A stretch of 64,000 bases of DNA from Candidatus Dormiibacterota bacterium (lineage in GTDB: Bacteria; Chloroflexota; Dormibacteria; Dormibacterales; Dormibacteraceae), in contig PLJM01000027.1 of the NCBI GenBank assembly GCA_003139695.1, positions 62,001 to 126,000 on the forward strand, read 5' to 3'. This document shows, piece after piece, positions 50,319-58,417 of the stretch. The position numbers and the translations under genes were made by a program. The stretch's first letter is position 1. Each line of letters begins with the position of its first letter. A model generated the notes under the pieces. It saw only the letters and a program-made list of their open reading frames with translations. It did not search any database and had not been told where the DNA came from.

Positions 50319-51779
50319 CTACTGAGTGGTCAAGGTCGACAGCCAGGTGGCCAGGACGCGGTCGTCAAGCTCACCGATCTGCCGTCCCGCGATCGAGCCA
50401 TCGGCGCGCACGAAGACAGTGGTCGGAAGAGGCACGACGCCGTAGGCTCGCCCGACCGCGAGGTTTGTGTCGAGCAGCGCGGGCAGCTGAATTCCTGTCG
50501 CGCTCAAGAAGTCACGAGCGCTCTGGCTGCTGTCGCCTTCATTAATGAGGACGAGGTGAACCCGGCTCGAGGCGGTAACGCTCCGCTGGAGCAATGGCAT
50601 CTCGGCGCGGCAAGGCGGGCAGTAGCTCGCCCAGAAGTTGATCACGAGAGGTTCGCCCGCGAGATCGGCCAGCGTGACCCGGGCGCCGTCGGTGTTGGTG
50701 AGGGTGAAGGCTGGAGCACGGCCTGCTCCACTCGGGGCCACCTGTTCCGGTCCCGTGATCGTGAGCAGCGACTGGAGCACGCTCGGCGCGCCCCATCCGT
50801 CGCCGTGCGAAGCCAGCTCACTCAGACCTTCAGCGCCTAACTGCGTGACGAGCAGCGGCGCGATCGCGTTACCGACATCTGGCACGCCGCGATAAACGAG
50901 GCGGACGTAACCGTGCCGATCGACCAAGGCCAGAGTTGAGACGTGGCTGTCGCCGGTCGCCAGCTGAACACCGAATGGTTTCCAGAAGGCGGTCAGGGCG
51001 TCGGGAGGGGCGGTGGCGAATGTCCAGCTCGCGCCAATGGTCCGACGGTACGTATCGAGGACGGCGGGCGTATCGGTACCGGGATCCGTGGTGACCTCCG
51101 CCAGCAGCACACCCGGCGGCAGCTCTTTCTGCAGCTGGAAGAAAAGCGCCGTGTAGAGCGGGCAGGTCTGGTGGCACGTCGTGTGGAAGGCTGCGATGAC
51201 GAGGTCGCTACCGGCAGTCGTGCCGCTGTCGAAGGCGCGCCCCTGCTGATCCTGAAGGCTGAAAGCGGGCATCGCTACGAACTTGCCCGAGAGCTCGCCC
51301 AGGCCGAGGTTCACCTGGTCATTGCCCGCATAGGCCGCCCCGGGCAGCAGACGTCCGGCCTCGAGGCCCAGGAGGACCGGCTCCACCTGTCCGGCCGTCA
51401 CCACGACCGGCACGCTGGCCTCGTCTTGGCCGACGCGCAGTCCGTCATATGAGCCGACCGCGACCGGCAGCGCCAGCAGCTCGCGTTGGTCCGGCGCTGC
51501 GGGGACTGCGCCTGAAACCTGGCCGACGGCGGTCCACCCCGAGTTGCGGTGCAGCTGAATGGACACCGGTGCGATCGACCCTGATGTCTTTCCGGCTCCG
51601 ATGATCAGCAGCGTGCCGGTCGCCGGCTGTAAACGAGGTAGTGCAAACAGCACGGCTCCGACCACCAGTGCAGCGACGAGCGCGCCTCCCCAGAGAAACC
51701 TCGCCCTGGGAATGTTTAGGTTCCTGTCAATGGGCGGCCGCCGTACCGGGCCGCGACTGTGTCGATGTATGCGGCGCAC
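50319..51779 (-). CDS. Sco1/SenC-TlpA fusion, cytochrome oxidase copper/thiol chaperone
   Basis: About 486 aa from GTG 51779: a basic N-terminus and a membrane helix (LWGGALVAALVVGAVLFAL), then a beta-rich region of unknown family (about 55-160), a Sco/SenC domain with copper motif CHQTC and ligand His in GDSHVSTLALVD, and a C-terminal TlpA-type thioredoxin domain with WASYCPPCRAEMP. Sco proteins deliver copper to the CuA site and TlpA keeps the thiols reduced, so the fusion would do both steps. It lies 8 bp upstream of ctaA and overlaps the PLD gene by 64 bp. Confidence 0.88.
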   Translation of the reverse strand: MRRIHRHSRGPVRRPPIDRNLNIPRARFLWGGALVAALVVGAVLFALPRLQPATGTLLIIGAGKTSGSIAPVSIQLHRNSGWTAVGQVSGAVPAAPDQRELLALPVAVGSYDGLRVGQDEASVPVVVTAGQVEPVLLGLEAGRLLPGAAYAGNDQVNLGLGELSGKFVAMPAFSLQDQQGRAFDSGTTAGSDLVIAAFHTTCHQTCPLYTALFFQLQKELPPGVLLAEVTTDPGTDTPAVLDTYRRTIGASWTFATAPPDALTAFWKPFGVQLATGDSHVSTLALVDRHGYVRLVYRGVPDVGNAIAPLLVTQLGAEGLSELASHGDGWGAPSVLQSLLTITGPEQVAPSGAGRAPAFTLTNTDGARVTLADLAGEPLVINFWASYCPPCRAEMPLLQRSVTASSRVHLVLINEGDSSQSARDFLSATGIQLPALLDTNLAVGRAYGVVPLPTTVFVRADGSIAGRQIGELDDRVLATWLSTLTTQ

Positions 51780-52801
51780 AGGTTGGCGATTTGCGGGCTC
51801 TCGAACTGGACGACGTTCTCCGCATTCTGCTCGCCACTGTGCGAAAGGTTGAAGCTGCCGCAATAGACGAAGTCGTCGGCGACAAGGATCTTGGCGTGCA
51901 TGAAGTCATGCACCGAGCCTTTCGAATACGGGATCGAGCGCTTGGAACCGAAGTGCACGGCCTTCACGATGCTTTGAAACGCCGCCGTCTTCCAGGAAGC
52001 CGTGGCCTGGGTTGCCCACTGCCGCTGCACCTCATCCATCTCAGTCGCATCGTACACACCCGAGATATCCGCCTTGCCGTTCAGGCAGGCGTCCCCCAGC
52101 GCGCCAAGAATGGGGCCGGATGTGATGACCGGCGAGCAGATCCGCAGCCTCTTCTGCGCAGAGGAAATCGACTTGGCGATCGCATGCGAAAGCTGTACTC
52201 CGCGGCCGGGGCAGAAGTACGCGCGCAGCTTTGTTGAGTCGGCAAGGGCCGACCACTGGGTTGTGAACCGCCCTGACATCGCCACCACTGGACGCTGCCA
52301 GAGCTCCTCGAAGTTTCGCGTGTAATCGGCACCCACAATCGCCGACGCGAAGATGAATGACACGTTCTCCTCTCGCGTGAACGAGTCGTTGGTCCAGTTC
52401 ATCGAGCCGCTGAGAACTGCGGCTTGCGGTGTAGCGGCATCGCGCACCGCGTACTTGTGATGCATGAGGTCGGGGACGCCCTGAACCGGCTTGATCGCGA
52501 CCCCCATCGCCTTCAGCTGATCGATGAAGGCCCAGTCGACCTGGGCAGGGGGCGGTACCGGGATCGTGTCGGGATAGTCGTTGTTGAACATCAGGCGGAT
52601 GGTCACGCCACGCTTGAGCGCCCCGTCAAACGCTGCGAGAACTGCGGCCGCCGGCCCTGCATCGAGCCTGAGGTCGTAGATGGCGATGTCGATGGTCTTC
52701 GTCGCGCCGTCGAGAAAGCCGGCGACCCTCGCAGCGACAGAGTCTGCGGTCTGGCCTCCGTCAGTCAGAAAGAAGAAGTCGGTCGGCGGAACCGCGGCTA
52801 T
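51716..52801 (-). CDS. Phospholipase D-like protein with two HKD motifs (start uncertain)
   Basis: PLD-superfamily protein. Motif 1 is MHHKYAVRDAATPQAAVLSG and motif 2 is MHAKILVADDFVYCGSFNLS, each HxKx4D. The first canonical start, GTG 52606, would remove the first strand-helix pair of the fold; the same frame upstream encodes KTIDIAIYDLRLDAGPAAAV and FFFLTDGGQTADSVAARVAG, which match the family. No ATG, GTG or TTG exists before it; candidates are CTG 52768 and ATA 52801, the latter overlapping the LOG stop as ATAG. Not obviously secreted. May hydrolyse a phosphodiester, but substrate is unknown. Confidence 0.78.
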   Translation of the reverse strand: MAAVPPTDFFFLTDGGQTADSVAARVAGFLDGATKTIDIAIYDLRLDAGPAAAVLAAFDGALKRGVTIRLMFNNDYPDTIPVPPPAQVDWAFIDQLKAMGVAIKPVQGVPDLMHHKYAVRDAATPQAAVLSGSMNWTNDSFTREENVSFIFASAIVGADYTRNFEELWQRPVVAMSGRFTTQWSALADSTKLRAYFCPGRGVQLSHAIAKSISSAQKRLRICSPVITSGPILGALGDACLNGKADISGVYDATEMDEVQRQWATQATASWKTAAFQSIVKAVHFGSKRSIPYSKGSVHDFMHAKILVADDFVYCGSFNLSHSGEQNAENVVQFESPQIANLCAAYIDTVAARYGGRPLTGT

Positions 52802-53571
52802 CGCGACGCCTTGACCTCTGGCTCGCCGGGGTCCTCTCGCGGTTCGTCGATTCCTGCAGGCAGGGGCCGGGTGGCCATTGCAGCGGCCTCTTCGGGATCG
52901 TCGGTCAACGTCATGAGGTCCATGTCAGCAGGCGAGATGGCTCGGCGGCCGAGCACGACTTTGCGCATCCAGTCGAGCAAGCCGGTCCAGTACTCAGTGC
53001 CGAACAGCACGATCGGAAAGTGCTCGATCTTGCCCGTCTGCGCCAGCGTCAGCGACTCGAAAAGCTCATCGAGGGTGCCGAGGCCGCCTGGAAAGATGAC
53101 GAAGCCGCGAGCGTATTTCACGAACATGTTCTTGCGGACGAAGAAGTATCTGAACTCAACGCCCAGGTCGACGTAAGCGTTGAGCTCCTGCTCGTCGGGC
53201 AGCTCAATATTGCATCCGACGGATAGACCGCCCGCCTCCTGGCAGCCGCGATTGACAGCCTCCATGATCCCGGGGCCTCCCCCGGTGATCACCGCGAAAC
53301 CGCGGTGCGCAAGGGCGGCGCCGAGGGCGCGGCCGGCGGCGTAGTAGGGGTCATCCGTCGTCGCGCGAGCCGAGCCGAAGACAGTGACGGCAGGCCCGAC
53401 ATCATTGAGTGCGTCGAAACCCTCGACAAACTCGGACAGGATGCGCAGCACACGCCACGGGTCTGCGTGGTGAGCGAGCTCTTCGATGGTGCTGCGCTCG
53501 AGCAACATCTTGTCCGCGGGCGGACGCTGAGATGGAACGATGAGGCGGCCTGCGCGGCGTCGGTTCGGCAC
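52798..53571 (-). CDS. LOG-family (TIGR00730) protein
   Basis: A 257-aa Rossmann-like protein annotated in other genomes as lysine decarboxylase or cytokinin riboside 5-monophosphate phosphoribohydrolase. Diagnostic motifs are VITGGGPGIMEAVNRG and the active-site PGGLGTLDELFE. Some members hydrolyse the N-glycosidic bond of AMP or modified nucleotides. An internal ATG (MLLERSTIEELAHH) is an alternative start. Six bp after the LapA-like gene. Confidence 0.88.
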   Translation of the reverse strand: MPNRRRAGRLIVPSQRPPADKMLLERSTIEELAHHADPWRVLRILSEFVEGFDALNDVGPAVTVFGSARATTDDPYYAAGRALGAALAHRGFAVITGGGPGIMEAVNRGCQEAGGLSVGCNIELPDEQELNAYVDLGVEFRYFFVRKNMFVKYARGFVIFPGGLGTLDELFESLTLAQTGKIEHFPIVLFGTEYWTGLLDWMRKVVLGRRAISPADMDLMTLTDDPEEAAAMATRPLPAGIDEPREDPGEPEVKASR

Positions 53572-53576
53572 CCTGC

Positions 53577-54179
53577 CTAGGACTCCCGCCCGACAGCGTC
53601 GCTTGATTTCGTGGGCTTCACGTCTTCAACCGAGCCATTGGTGTCCGATGTAGCCGGCTCCGGCTCCGCAGCATCACCGGCGACTTCCAGCGCCAGGCGC
53701 TTGCGCTGGGCGGCGCGAGATTTCTTCGTGCTGGCGACCTGCACCGGTTCGAGCTCGGTGCTCGGCAGGTCGGCATCTGTGACGTCGGTGGTTCCCTTGC
53801 CCGCTGGGGGCAAGGCCGTGGTCGTAATCCTGTCGGGCAGCTTCGAGGTGGAGTGATCGGGCATCTCGAGCAGCTGGTCGAGGTGAGCGCGAAGTGAAGC
53901 GACTTCCGCCTCGAGCTCGTGCACCCGGCGGCGGTGGCGCATGTGCTCCGTGAAGTGGTGCAGGCCGTCCATCCAGTGATAGAGGGTGCCGGCGATCAGG
54001 ACGAGGGCCAATGGCACTACCGCCACGGTCCACAAAGGGATGCCGTTGATGTCGATGACCGACCAGTGGATGTCCACGGAGGCGAGGTTGCTGTAGCCGA
54101 ATACTGTCGTGACGACCCCGATGAAGAGGCCCACGATCAGCGAGCTAGCCAGCAGGAAGCGCTGCCACAGATGGTTCAA
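53577..54179 (-). CDS. LapA-domain membrane protein
   Basis: A 200-aa protein with two transmembrane helices (LASSLIVGLFIGVVTTVFGY and WTVAVVPLALVLIAGTLYHW), a coiled coil (about 80-105, RRRVHELEAEVASLRAHLDQ) and a charged, disordered C-terminal half. The two-helix plus coiled-coil design matches LapA/DUF1049. In proteobacteria LapA works in LPS assembly; here it is probably a general envelope protein. Confidence 0.78.
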   Translation of the reverse strand: MNHLWQRFLLASSLIVGLFIGVVTTVFGYSNLASVDIHWSVIDINGIPLWTVAVVPLALVLIAGTLYHWMDGLHHFTEHMRHRRRVHELEAEVASLRAHLDQLLEMPDHSTSKLPDRITTTALPPAGKGTTDVTDADLPSTELEPVQVASTKKSRAAQRKRLALEVAGDAAEPEPATSDTNGSVEDVKPTKSSDAVGRES

Positions 54180-54235
54180 ATCGGCACCGGGCCGAAGGTT
54201 AACCGGTTTGACGGAGGGTCGCCACCGATTGACGC

Positions 54236-54658
54236 CTAATCTATGCGCTCCAGCACCATCACGGGGATGTGGCGAGTGGTCTTTTGGCGGTATTCGTTGA
54301 AGCCGGGCATCGCCTTAGCGTGGTTTTCATACAGCCGCTCGTACTCATCCTCGCCCGCTTCGCGGGCGCGGGCCTTGAACTTCTCGCCGCCGATCTCAAC
54401 AGTGACCTCGGGATGCGCCTTGAGGTTGTGATACCAGCTCGGGTTGGTGGGCGCGCCACCCTTGGAGGCGATGATCACGTACTTGTCGCCGTCGCGGGAG
54501 TAGACGATCGGGGTCTCGTGCACCGCGCCGGACTTGGCGCCCTTGGAGGTGAGGATCACCAGAGTGCGATCCTTGAACGGGCCGTCCGGGGCCTTGCCTT
54601 TGTTGGCACGGAGATGTTCGATCAGGGTTCGGTTGAAGTCGTTGTATGTGCTGCTCAT
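54236..54658 (-). CDS. Deazaflavin (F420)-dependent nitroreductase-family protein
   Basis: A 140-aa split-barrel flavin/deazaflavin reductase of the DDN/AclJ type. Start is ATG 54658 (MSSTYNDFNRTLIEHLRANKG). Typical motifs are LVILTSKGAKSGAVHETPIVY and the F420-contact ASKGGAPTNPSWYHNLKAHPEV. Its presence suggests that the cell makes coenzyme F420, though no F420 synthesis gene is in the window. The frame continues to 54955 with no family similarity. Confidence 0.87.
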   Translation of the reverse strand: MSSTYNDFNRTLIEHLRANKGKAPDGPFKDRTLVILTSKGAKSGAVHETPIVYSRDGDKYVIIASKGGAPTNPSWYHNLKAHPEVTVEIGGEKFKARAREAGEDEYERLYENHAKAMPGFNEYRQKTTRHIPVMVLERID

Positions 54659-54755
54659 CAACAAGAGATTACCTACACAGGTGGTCGCTGATTCCACCCG
54701 CCAGGGCCAGGTGAGCGTTACGAGCGCAGCGGTTTCGCCACCTATAGTTTCCGGC

Positions 54756-55016
54756 GTGGTGCCACCCCCTAACCGCCGGCCGGGATTCGATTGGTCGACG
54801 GTCTCGATCGCCCTGTCGATCATGGGAGCTCTGATCTCGATCGCGACTCCAGGGCTGGTCTTGTTGGGACTCATCGTGTTTGTGGCGGGATTGAGCATGG
54901 GCGTGCTCGGCTGGAGGAGGGGCGTGCGCAAGAACCGCGCGGCCATCGGAATCATCCTGAACTCGGCGAACTTGCTCCTGAACGTCGGTTTGCTGACCTC
55001 CGCGGCCCCGCGCTAG
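54756..55016 (+). CDS. Small membrane protein (DUF4190-like)
   Basis: An 86-aa protein from GTG 54756 (or the next GTG at 54759) with two transmembrane helices (SIALSIMGALISIATPGLVL and GLIVFVAGLSMGVLGWR) and a basic loop. Resembles small DUF4190 proteins of unknown function. Divergent from the nitroreductase gene, with a 97-bp spacer. Confidence 0.6.
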   Translation: MVPPPNRRPGFDWSTVSIALSIMGALISIATPGLVLLGLIVFVAGLSMGVLGWRRGVRKNRAAIGIILNSANLLLNVGLLTSAAPR

Positions 55017-55057
55017 CGCAATTTCCGTCGGCGGCCCCCGTCAAGGGGGATGACACG

Positions 55058-55237
55058 ATGGACGCTGTCACAGCCGGCTTCTACCTGGGCAACCTGGCCT
55101 ATCTGGGTGTCCTGGCGCTGGCCTTCTGGTTCGTGGGCCGGTGGGGCTGGATCGGGCTGCTGATCCGAGTCGCGTGCGCAGCGCTGTTCCTGATCCGAAT
55201 CGTGACCCTGCTGTCCTTTATGACGGGGTCATCCTGA
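55058..55237 (+). CDS. Small membrane protein (59 aa)
   Basis: A good ribosome-binding site (AAGGGGGA) stands 8 bases before ATG 55058. The product has two hydrophobic stretches (FYLGNLAYLGVLALAFWFVG and LIRVACAALFLIRIVTLLSF) and almost no soluble part. No family is recognised. It follows the 54756 gene by 41 bp and may be co-transcribed. Confidence 0.55.
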   Translation: MDAVTAGFYLGNLAYLGVLALAFWFVGRWGWIGLLIRVACAALFLIRIVTLLSFMTGSS

Positions 55238-55253
55238 CCAGCCGGGGTCAGCT

Positions 55254-55635
55254 TGGTGGAGGCGGCGGGAGTTGAACCCGCGTCCGAAGCAGTCTCCTAC
55301 GGGATCTCTACGAGCGTGTCCAGGATTTTGGTTCTCGCTTAGCGGCTCCTCCTGACGGGATCCGCTTTTCGCCAGTCTCGGTGAGTGTCCCGCATCGAGG
55401 CCGAGACGCCCTCGATGCGGCAATCCGGTCTGTTTTAATGCCGTTCCCCAGTCCGCCGGATTGACCGGGGGCGACACCCGGGATCTAAGTCCCGGGACTC
55501 ACGTCTCTACTGCTTACGCAGCGAGGGCGAGAGTGTTGGTCTTGTTGGCATTTGTAAAAATGCTTGCGCTGTAACGCACGCGCTCTCGGCTCGCAATCCC
55601 GAAGCTCAACTGCCCCGTCGAGACCGGACGCCCCC
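55254..55635 (-). ncRNA. ssrA: tmRNA (ssrA)
   Basis: A 382-nt transfer-messenger RNA on the minus strand. The 5' end GGGGGCG (55635-55629) pairs with CGCCTCC before ACCA (55264-55254), forming the acceptor stem; the T arm reads GCGGG TTCAACT CCCGC. The mRNA-like section encodes the tag ANKTNTLALAA followed by TAA (55549-55514). The tag end LALAA is the usual protease-recognition end. smpB lies 1.5 kb away on the same strand, so both halves of trans-translation are in the window. Confidence 0.95.
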
Positions 55636-55707
55636 ACGAAGCTGAACTCGTTGCACTCCAATTCTACCCCTCGGGTGCCAACCCCACACCTCTGGCCTTC
55701 TGCTCTA

Positions 55708-56673
55708 ATGGACGCGGCAAACCACATGGCAGTTGGGCAGAAGACGGAGCACCTGGAACCCGACCTTGATAGGGTCGCGAAGGCGAACCTCAAAGAGCTC
55801 GGCGACATCCGAATCGATGACGTTCTGGCCTTCATCGACCGGGGCATAGAGAACATGCCCAGCTACATGGACCTCTACCGCCGCTGGGAGTCGCAGCAGT
55901 GGTCGGTGGGCGATCTCGATTTCACCCTCGACCGCGAGGACTGGCTTAAAGCATCGGACCTCGACCGCAAGGCCACGCTGTGGTCGCACCGCCTTTTCTT
56001 CAACGGCGAGGAGCGCGTCACCGCGACGCTGGCTCCGTTCGTCTGGGCGGCGCCAACGCCCGAGATTGAGATCTTCCTGTCGACCCAGATGGTCGACGAG
56101 GCACGCCACACTGTCTTCTTCGACCGTTGGTGGCGCGAGGTGGTTGGCACCGACTCCAAGAATTTGAAAGATCTGCTCGCGGAGATCCGCCCCGACACCA
56201 ACGAGGGCTACAACACCCTGTTCTACGACCGCTTGCCCTCGACCGCGCAGCGGATGGCGAGCAACCCGAAAGACTTTGACGCCTTCGTCGAAGGCGTGAC
56301 GATCTACCACATCATCGTGGAGGCCACTATCGCGCTGACCGGCCAGCGCTTCGAGCTCGAGTCGATGCGCGAGCTGGGCACGACTGACCGCGGCTTTTAC
56401 CGAGGTTTCACGGCCGTCGCTCGGGACGAGTCGCGCCATGTTAGCTTCGGGATCAAGGTCCTCCAGGAAGCAGTGCGCGAGAACCCTGAGCGTTTCGCCC
56501 CGCTGATCCAGAGGACTCTGGTCGAGTGCCTCCCGCTGGTCGCGGGCACATTGGATCCGCCCGACCCGGCCTACATCACGGAGTTCGGCCACACCGAGAG
56601 CGAGATCCTGCAATTCGCGATGGATTCGCTCAACAAGCGATTGCGAGCCATCGGCATCAATCTGGCGGCTTAG
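55708..56673 (+). CDS. R2-like ligand-binding oxidase (R2lox) family protein
   Basis: A 321-aa ferritin-like di-metal protein related to Mycobacterium Rv0233. Metal ligands are in order E101 (NGEERV), E131 and H134 (DEARH), E205 (VEATIALTG), E241 and H244 (DESRH). V104 and Y200 lie at the same spacing from the ligands as the Val-Tyr pair that forms the ether cross-link in R2lox. So it is R2lox-like rather than a ribonucleotide reductase R2, whose radical Tyr pattern is not seen. Expected to use a Mn/Fe or di-iron centre on a lipid-like substrate. Starts at ATG 55708, 73 bp beyond the tmRNA. Confidence 0.85.
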   Translation: MDAANHMAVGQKTEHLEPDLDRVAKANLKELGDIRIDDVLAFIDRGIENMPSYMDLYRRWESQQWSVGDLDFTLDREDWLKASDLDRKATLWSHRLFFNGEERVTATLAPFVWAAPTPEIEIFLSTQMVDEARHTVFFDRWWREVVGTDSKNLKDLLAEIRPDTNEGYNTLFYDRLPSTAQRMASNPKDFDAFVEGVTIYHIIVEATIALTGQRFELESMRELGTTDRGFYRGFTAVARDESRHVSFGIKVLQEAVRENPERFAPLIQRTLVECLPLVAGTLDPPDPAYITEFGHTESEILQFAMDSLNKRLRAIGINLAA

Positions 56674-56682
56674 GACGCTCGC

Positions 56683-57102
56683 GTGACCCGAATCGAGCGC
56701 CTCGGGCCGGGTGATGAAGAAAAGGTCGCGGCGGCCGAAGGATTATTCGATGGGCCGGTAAAACCGGACGCAGCGCACCATTTCCTCAACGACCCCGGCC
56801 ACCACTTGCTCATCGCCTACTCCGACGGCGAGCCTGCCGGCTTCGTCTCGGGCGTGGAGATGACCCACCCCGATAAGGGCACCGAGATGTTTCTGTACGA
56901 GCTCGGCGTCGGCGAGGCTCATCGGCGGAAAGGGGTGGCCACGGCGTTGGTGGAGGCGCTCAAGGACCTTGCGCGCGAGCGCGGCAACTACGGCATGTGG
57001 GTGCTGTGCGACGAGGACAACGAAGCGGCGGTCAAAACCTACCGAAGGGCCGGCGGCAGTGACTCCACACCGATTCTCTTCGACTGGCAATTCGAAAGCT
57101 AA
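56683..57102 (+). CDS. GNAT acetyltransferase, AAC(3)-I-like
   Basis: A 139-aa N-acetyltransferase starting at GTG 56683. The CoA loop is ELGVGEAHRRKGVATALVEAL, followed by DEDNEAAVKTYRRAGGSDS. The pattern is closest to AAC(3)-I-type aminoglycoside acetyltransferases and related environmental enzymes. Whether it acts on aminoglycosides cannot be told. It follows the R2lox-like gene by 9 bp and is probably in its operon. Confidence 0.82.
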   Translation: MTRIERLGPGDEEKVAAAEGLFDGPVKPDAAHHFLNDPGHHLLIAYSDGEPAGFVSGVEMTHPDKGTEMFLYELGVGEAHRRKGVATALVEALKDLARERGNYGMWVLCDEDNEAAVKTYRRAGGSDSTPILFDWQFES

Positions 57103-57118
57103 ATCGCTGCGCGGGCGC

Positions 57119-57589
57119 CTAGCCTCGCGTCCTCATCGCGCGTGCGATATCCCTTTTCGCGTCTCGTTCAGCGATCGCCTCGCGTTTGTCGTACTGCTTT
57201 TTGCCCCGCGCCAGCCCCACCTCGACCTTGGCGTGGTTGCGCGAGAAGTACACGCGCAGCGGTATGAGCGTGTACCCCTTCTGCCTCACCTTCCCGATCA
57301 GGCTCGAGATCTCCTTGCGATGCAGGAGGAGCTTGCGCGGCCGCATCGGTTCGTGGTTCATCAGGTTGGCCTGCGCGTAAGGCGAGATGTGGACGTTCTC
57401 GAGCCACGCCTCATTGCCGTCGATGCGCACGAACCCATCTCGCAGGTTGGTCCGTCCGTTGCGCACCGACTTCACCTCTGTCCCCGTGAGCATGATCCCC
57501 GCCTCGAGCTTGTCGTCGATGAAGTAGTCGTGATAAGCGCGGCGGTTGACCGCGACATCGCGCTCCTTTTCGTCTTTCTTGTCAGGCAT
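57119..57589 (-). CDS. smpB: SsrA-binding protein SmpB
   Basis: Binds tmRNA and guides it to stalled ribosomes. The 156-aa protein begins at ATG 57589 (MPDKKDEKERDVAVNRRA). OB-fold motifs EAGIMLTGTEVKSVR, VRIDGNEAWLENVHISPY and ARGKKQYDKREAIAERD are all present, with the basic C-terminal tail used as an mRNA mimic. Its start overlaps the fmt stop by 8 bp, so it is the last gene of the housekeeping run. Confidence 0.97.
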   Translation of the reverse strand: MPDKKDEKERDVAVNRRAYHDYFIDDKLEAGIMLTGTEVKSVRNGRTNLRDGFVRIDGNEAWLENVHISPYAQANLMNHEPMRPRKLLLHRKEISSLIGKVRQKGYTLIPLRVYFSRNHAKVEVGLARGKKQYDKREAIAERDAKRDIARAMRTRG

Positions 57590-58409
57590 TGCGCTCGCCC
57601 AACACCTGCTTCGCAGGCGCCGGTCTCTTACCTGGCATCTGCACCACGTCCGGTACATAACGATCGCCCTCGACGTGCCCGCTCAACAACTTCACCGGAC
57701 CCGACTTCGTCGGCATCGTGACCCCGGGCCAGGGCTGCAGGCCGCGCACGCGGCGGTCGATCTCTCCCGCCTCCACATTCCAGTCGAGCTCCCCATCCTC
57801 TCGTCGCAACCGGGGGGCCAGTGTGGCGCGCGCATGGTCTTGTTCAACCGGTGCGATCTGGTCCAGGCTCTCCAACGTCGCCACCAGCAGCTCGGCGCCC
57901 ATGACAGCAAGCCGTCCGGTGAGTGCCGCCGCATCTTCCCCTTCCCCGATCATCGTCTTGCCCACAGCCAGGATCGGACCATGGTCGAGCTTCTCGTCCA
58001 TCCGCATGATGGTGACCCCTGTCTCGCGGTCGCCCGCCAGGATCGCATGCGCGACAGGTGCCGCCCCTCGGTGACGCGGCAGCAGCGATGCGTGAACGTT
58101 GACGGCTCCGAGCCGTGGAATCGACAGCACCGAGGCAGGAATGATCTGCCCATACGCGACCACCACCAGCAGGTCTGGCGCCAGGCGCCGCAGCTGCTCA
58201 GCCACCTCGGGCGCCTTGATCCGTTCCGGCTGCGTCACAGCGAGCCCCAGCGCGTCGGCCGCAAGTTTCACAGGCGGTGGGGCGGGCTTCATGCGGTGAC
58301 CCGGCCGCGTCGGCTGAGTGATCACAACCTGGATCTCATGACCGGCGCGGTGCAGAGCCTGAAGCGAAGGTACGGCGAACTCGGCCGTGCCGGCGAAAGC
58401 GATCTTCAG
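57582..58409 (-). CDS. fmt: Methionyl-tRNA formyltransferase, CTG start
   Basis: Formylates initiator Met-tRNA. The conserved Fmt N-terminus KIAFAGTAEFAVPSLQAL lies immediately after a CTG (58407-58409), with no ATG, GTG or TTG in frame before GTG 58325, which would drop 28 essential residues. The catalytic Asn, His and Asp are in VNVHASLLP and MDEKLDHGPI. The C-terminal domain (LDWNVEAGEIDRRVRGLQPW) is short; 275 aa in total against the usual 310. It follows def by 8 bp, the standard def-fmt pair. Confidence 0.92.
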   Translation of the reverse strand: MKIAFAGTAEFAVPSLQALHRAGHEIQVVITQPTRPGHRMKPAPPPVKLAADALGLAVTQPERIKAPEVAEQLRRLAPDLLVVVAYGQIIPASVLSIPRLGAVNVHASLLPRHRGAAPVAHAILAGDRETGVTIMRMDEKLDHGPILAVGKTMIGEGEDAAALTGRLAVMGAELLVATLESLDQIAPVEQDHARATLAPRLRREDGELDWNVEAGEIDRRVRGLQPWPGVTMPTKSGPVKLLSGHVEGDRYVPDVVQMPGKRPAPAKQVLGERNA

Positions 58410-58417
58410 GAAAGCGC

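Noticed and set aside
55564-55707. Upstream extension of the R2lox-like frame to 55564
   Set aside because: It runs through the tmRNA 5' half; conserved protein sequence begins only after ATG 55708.
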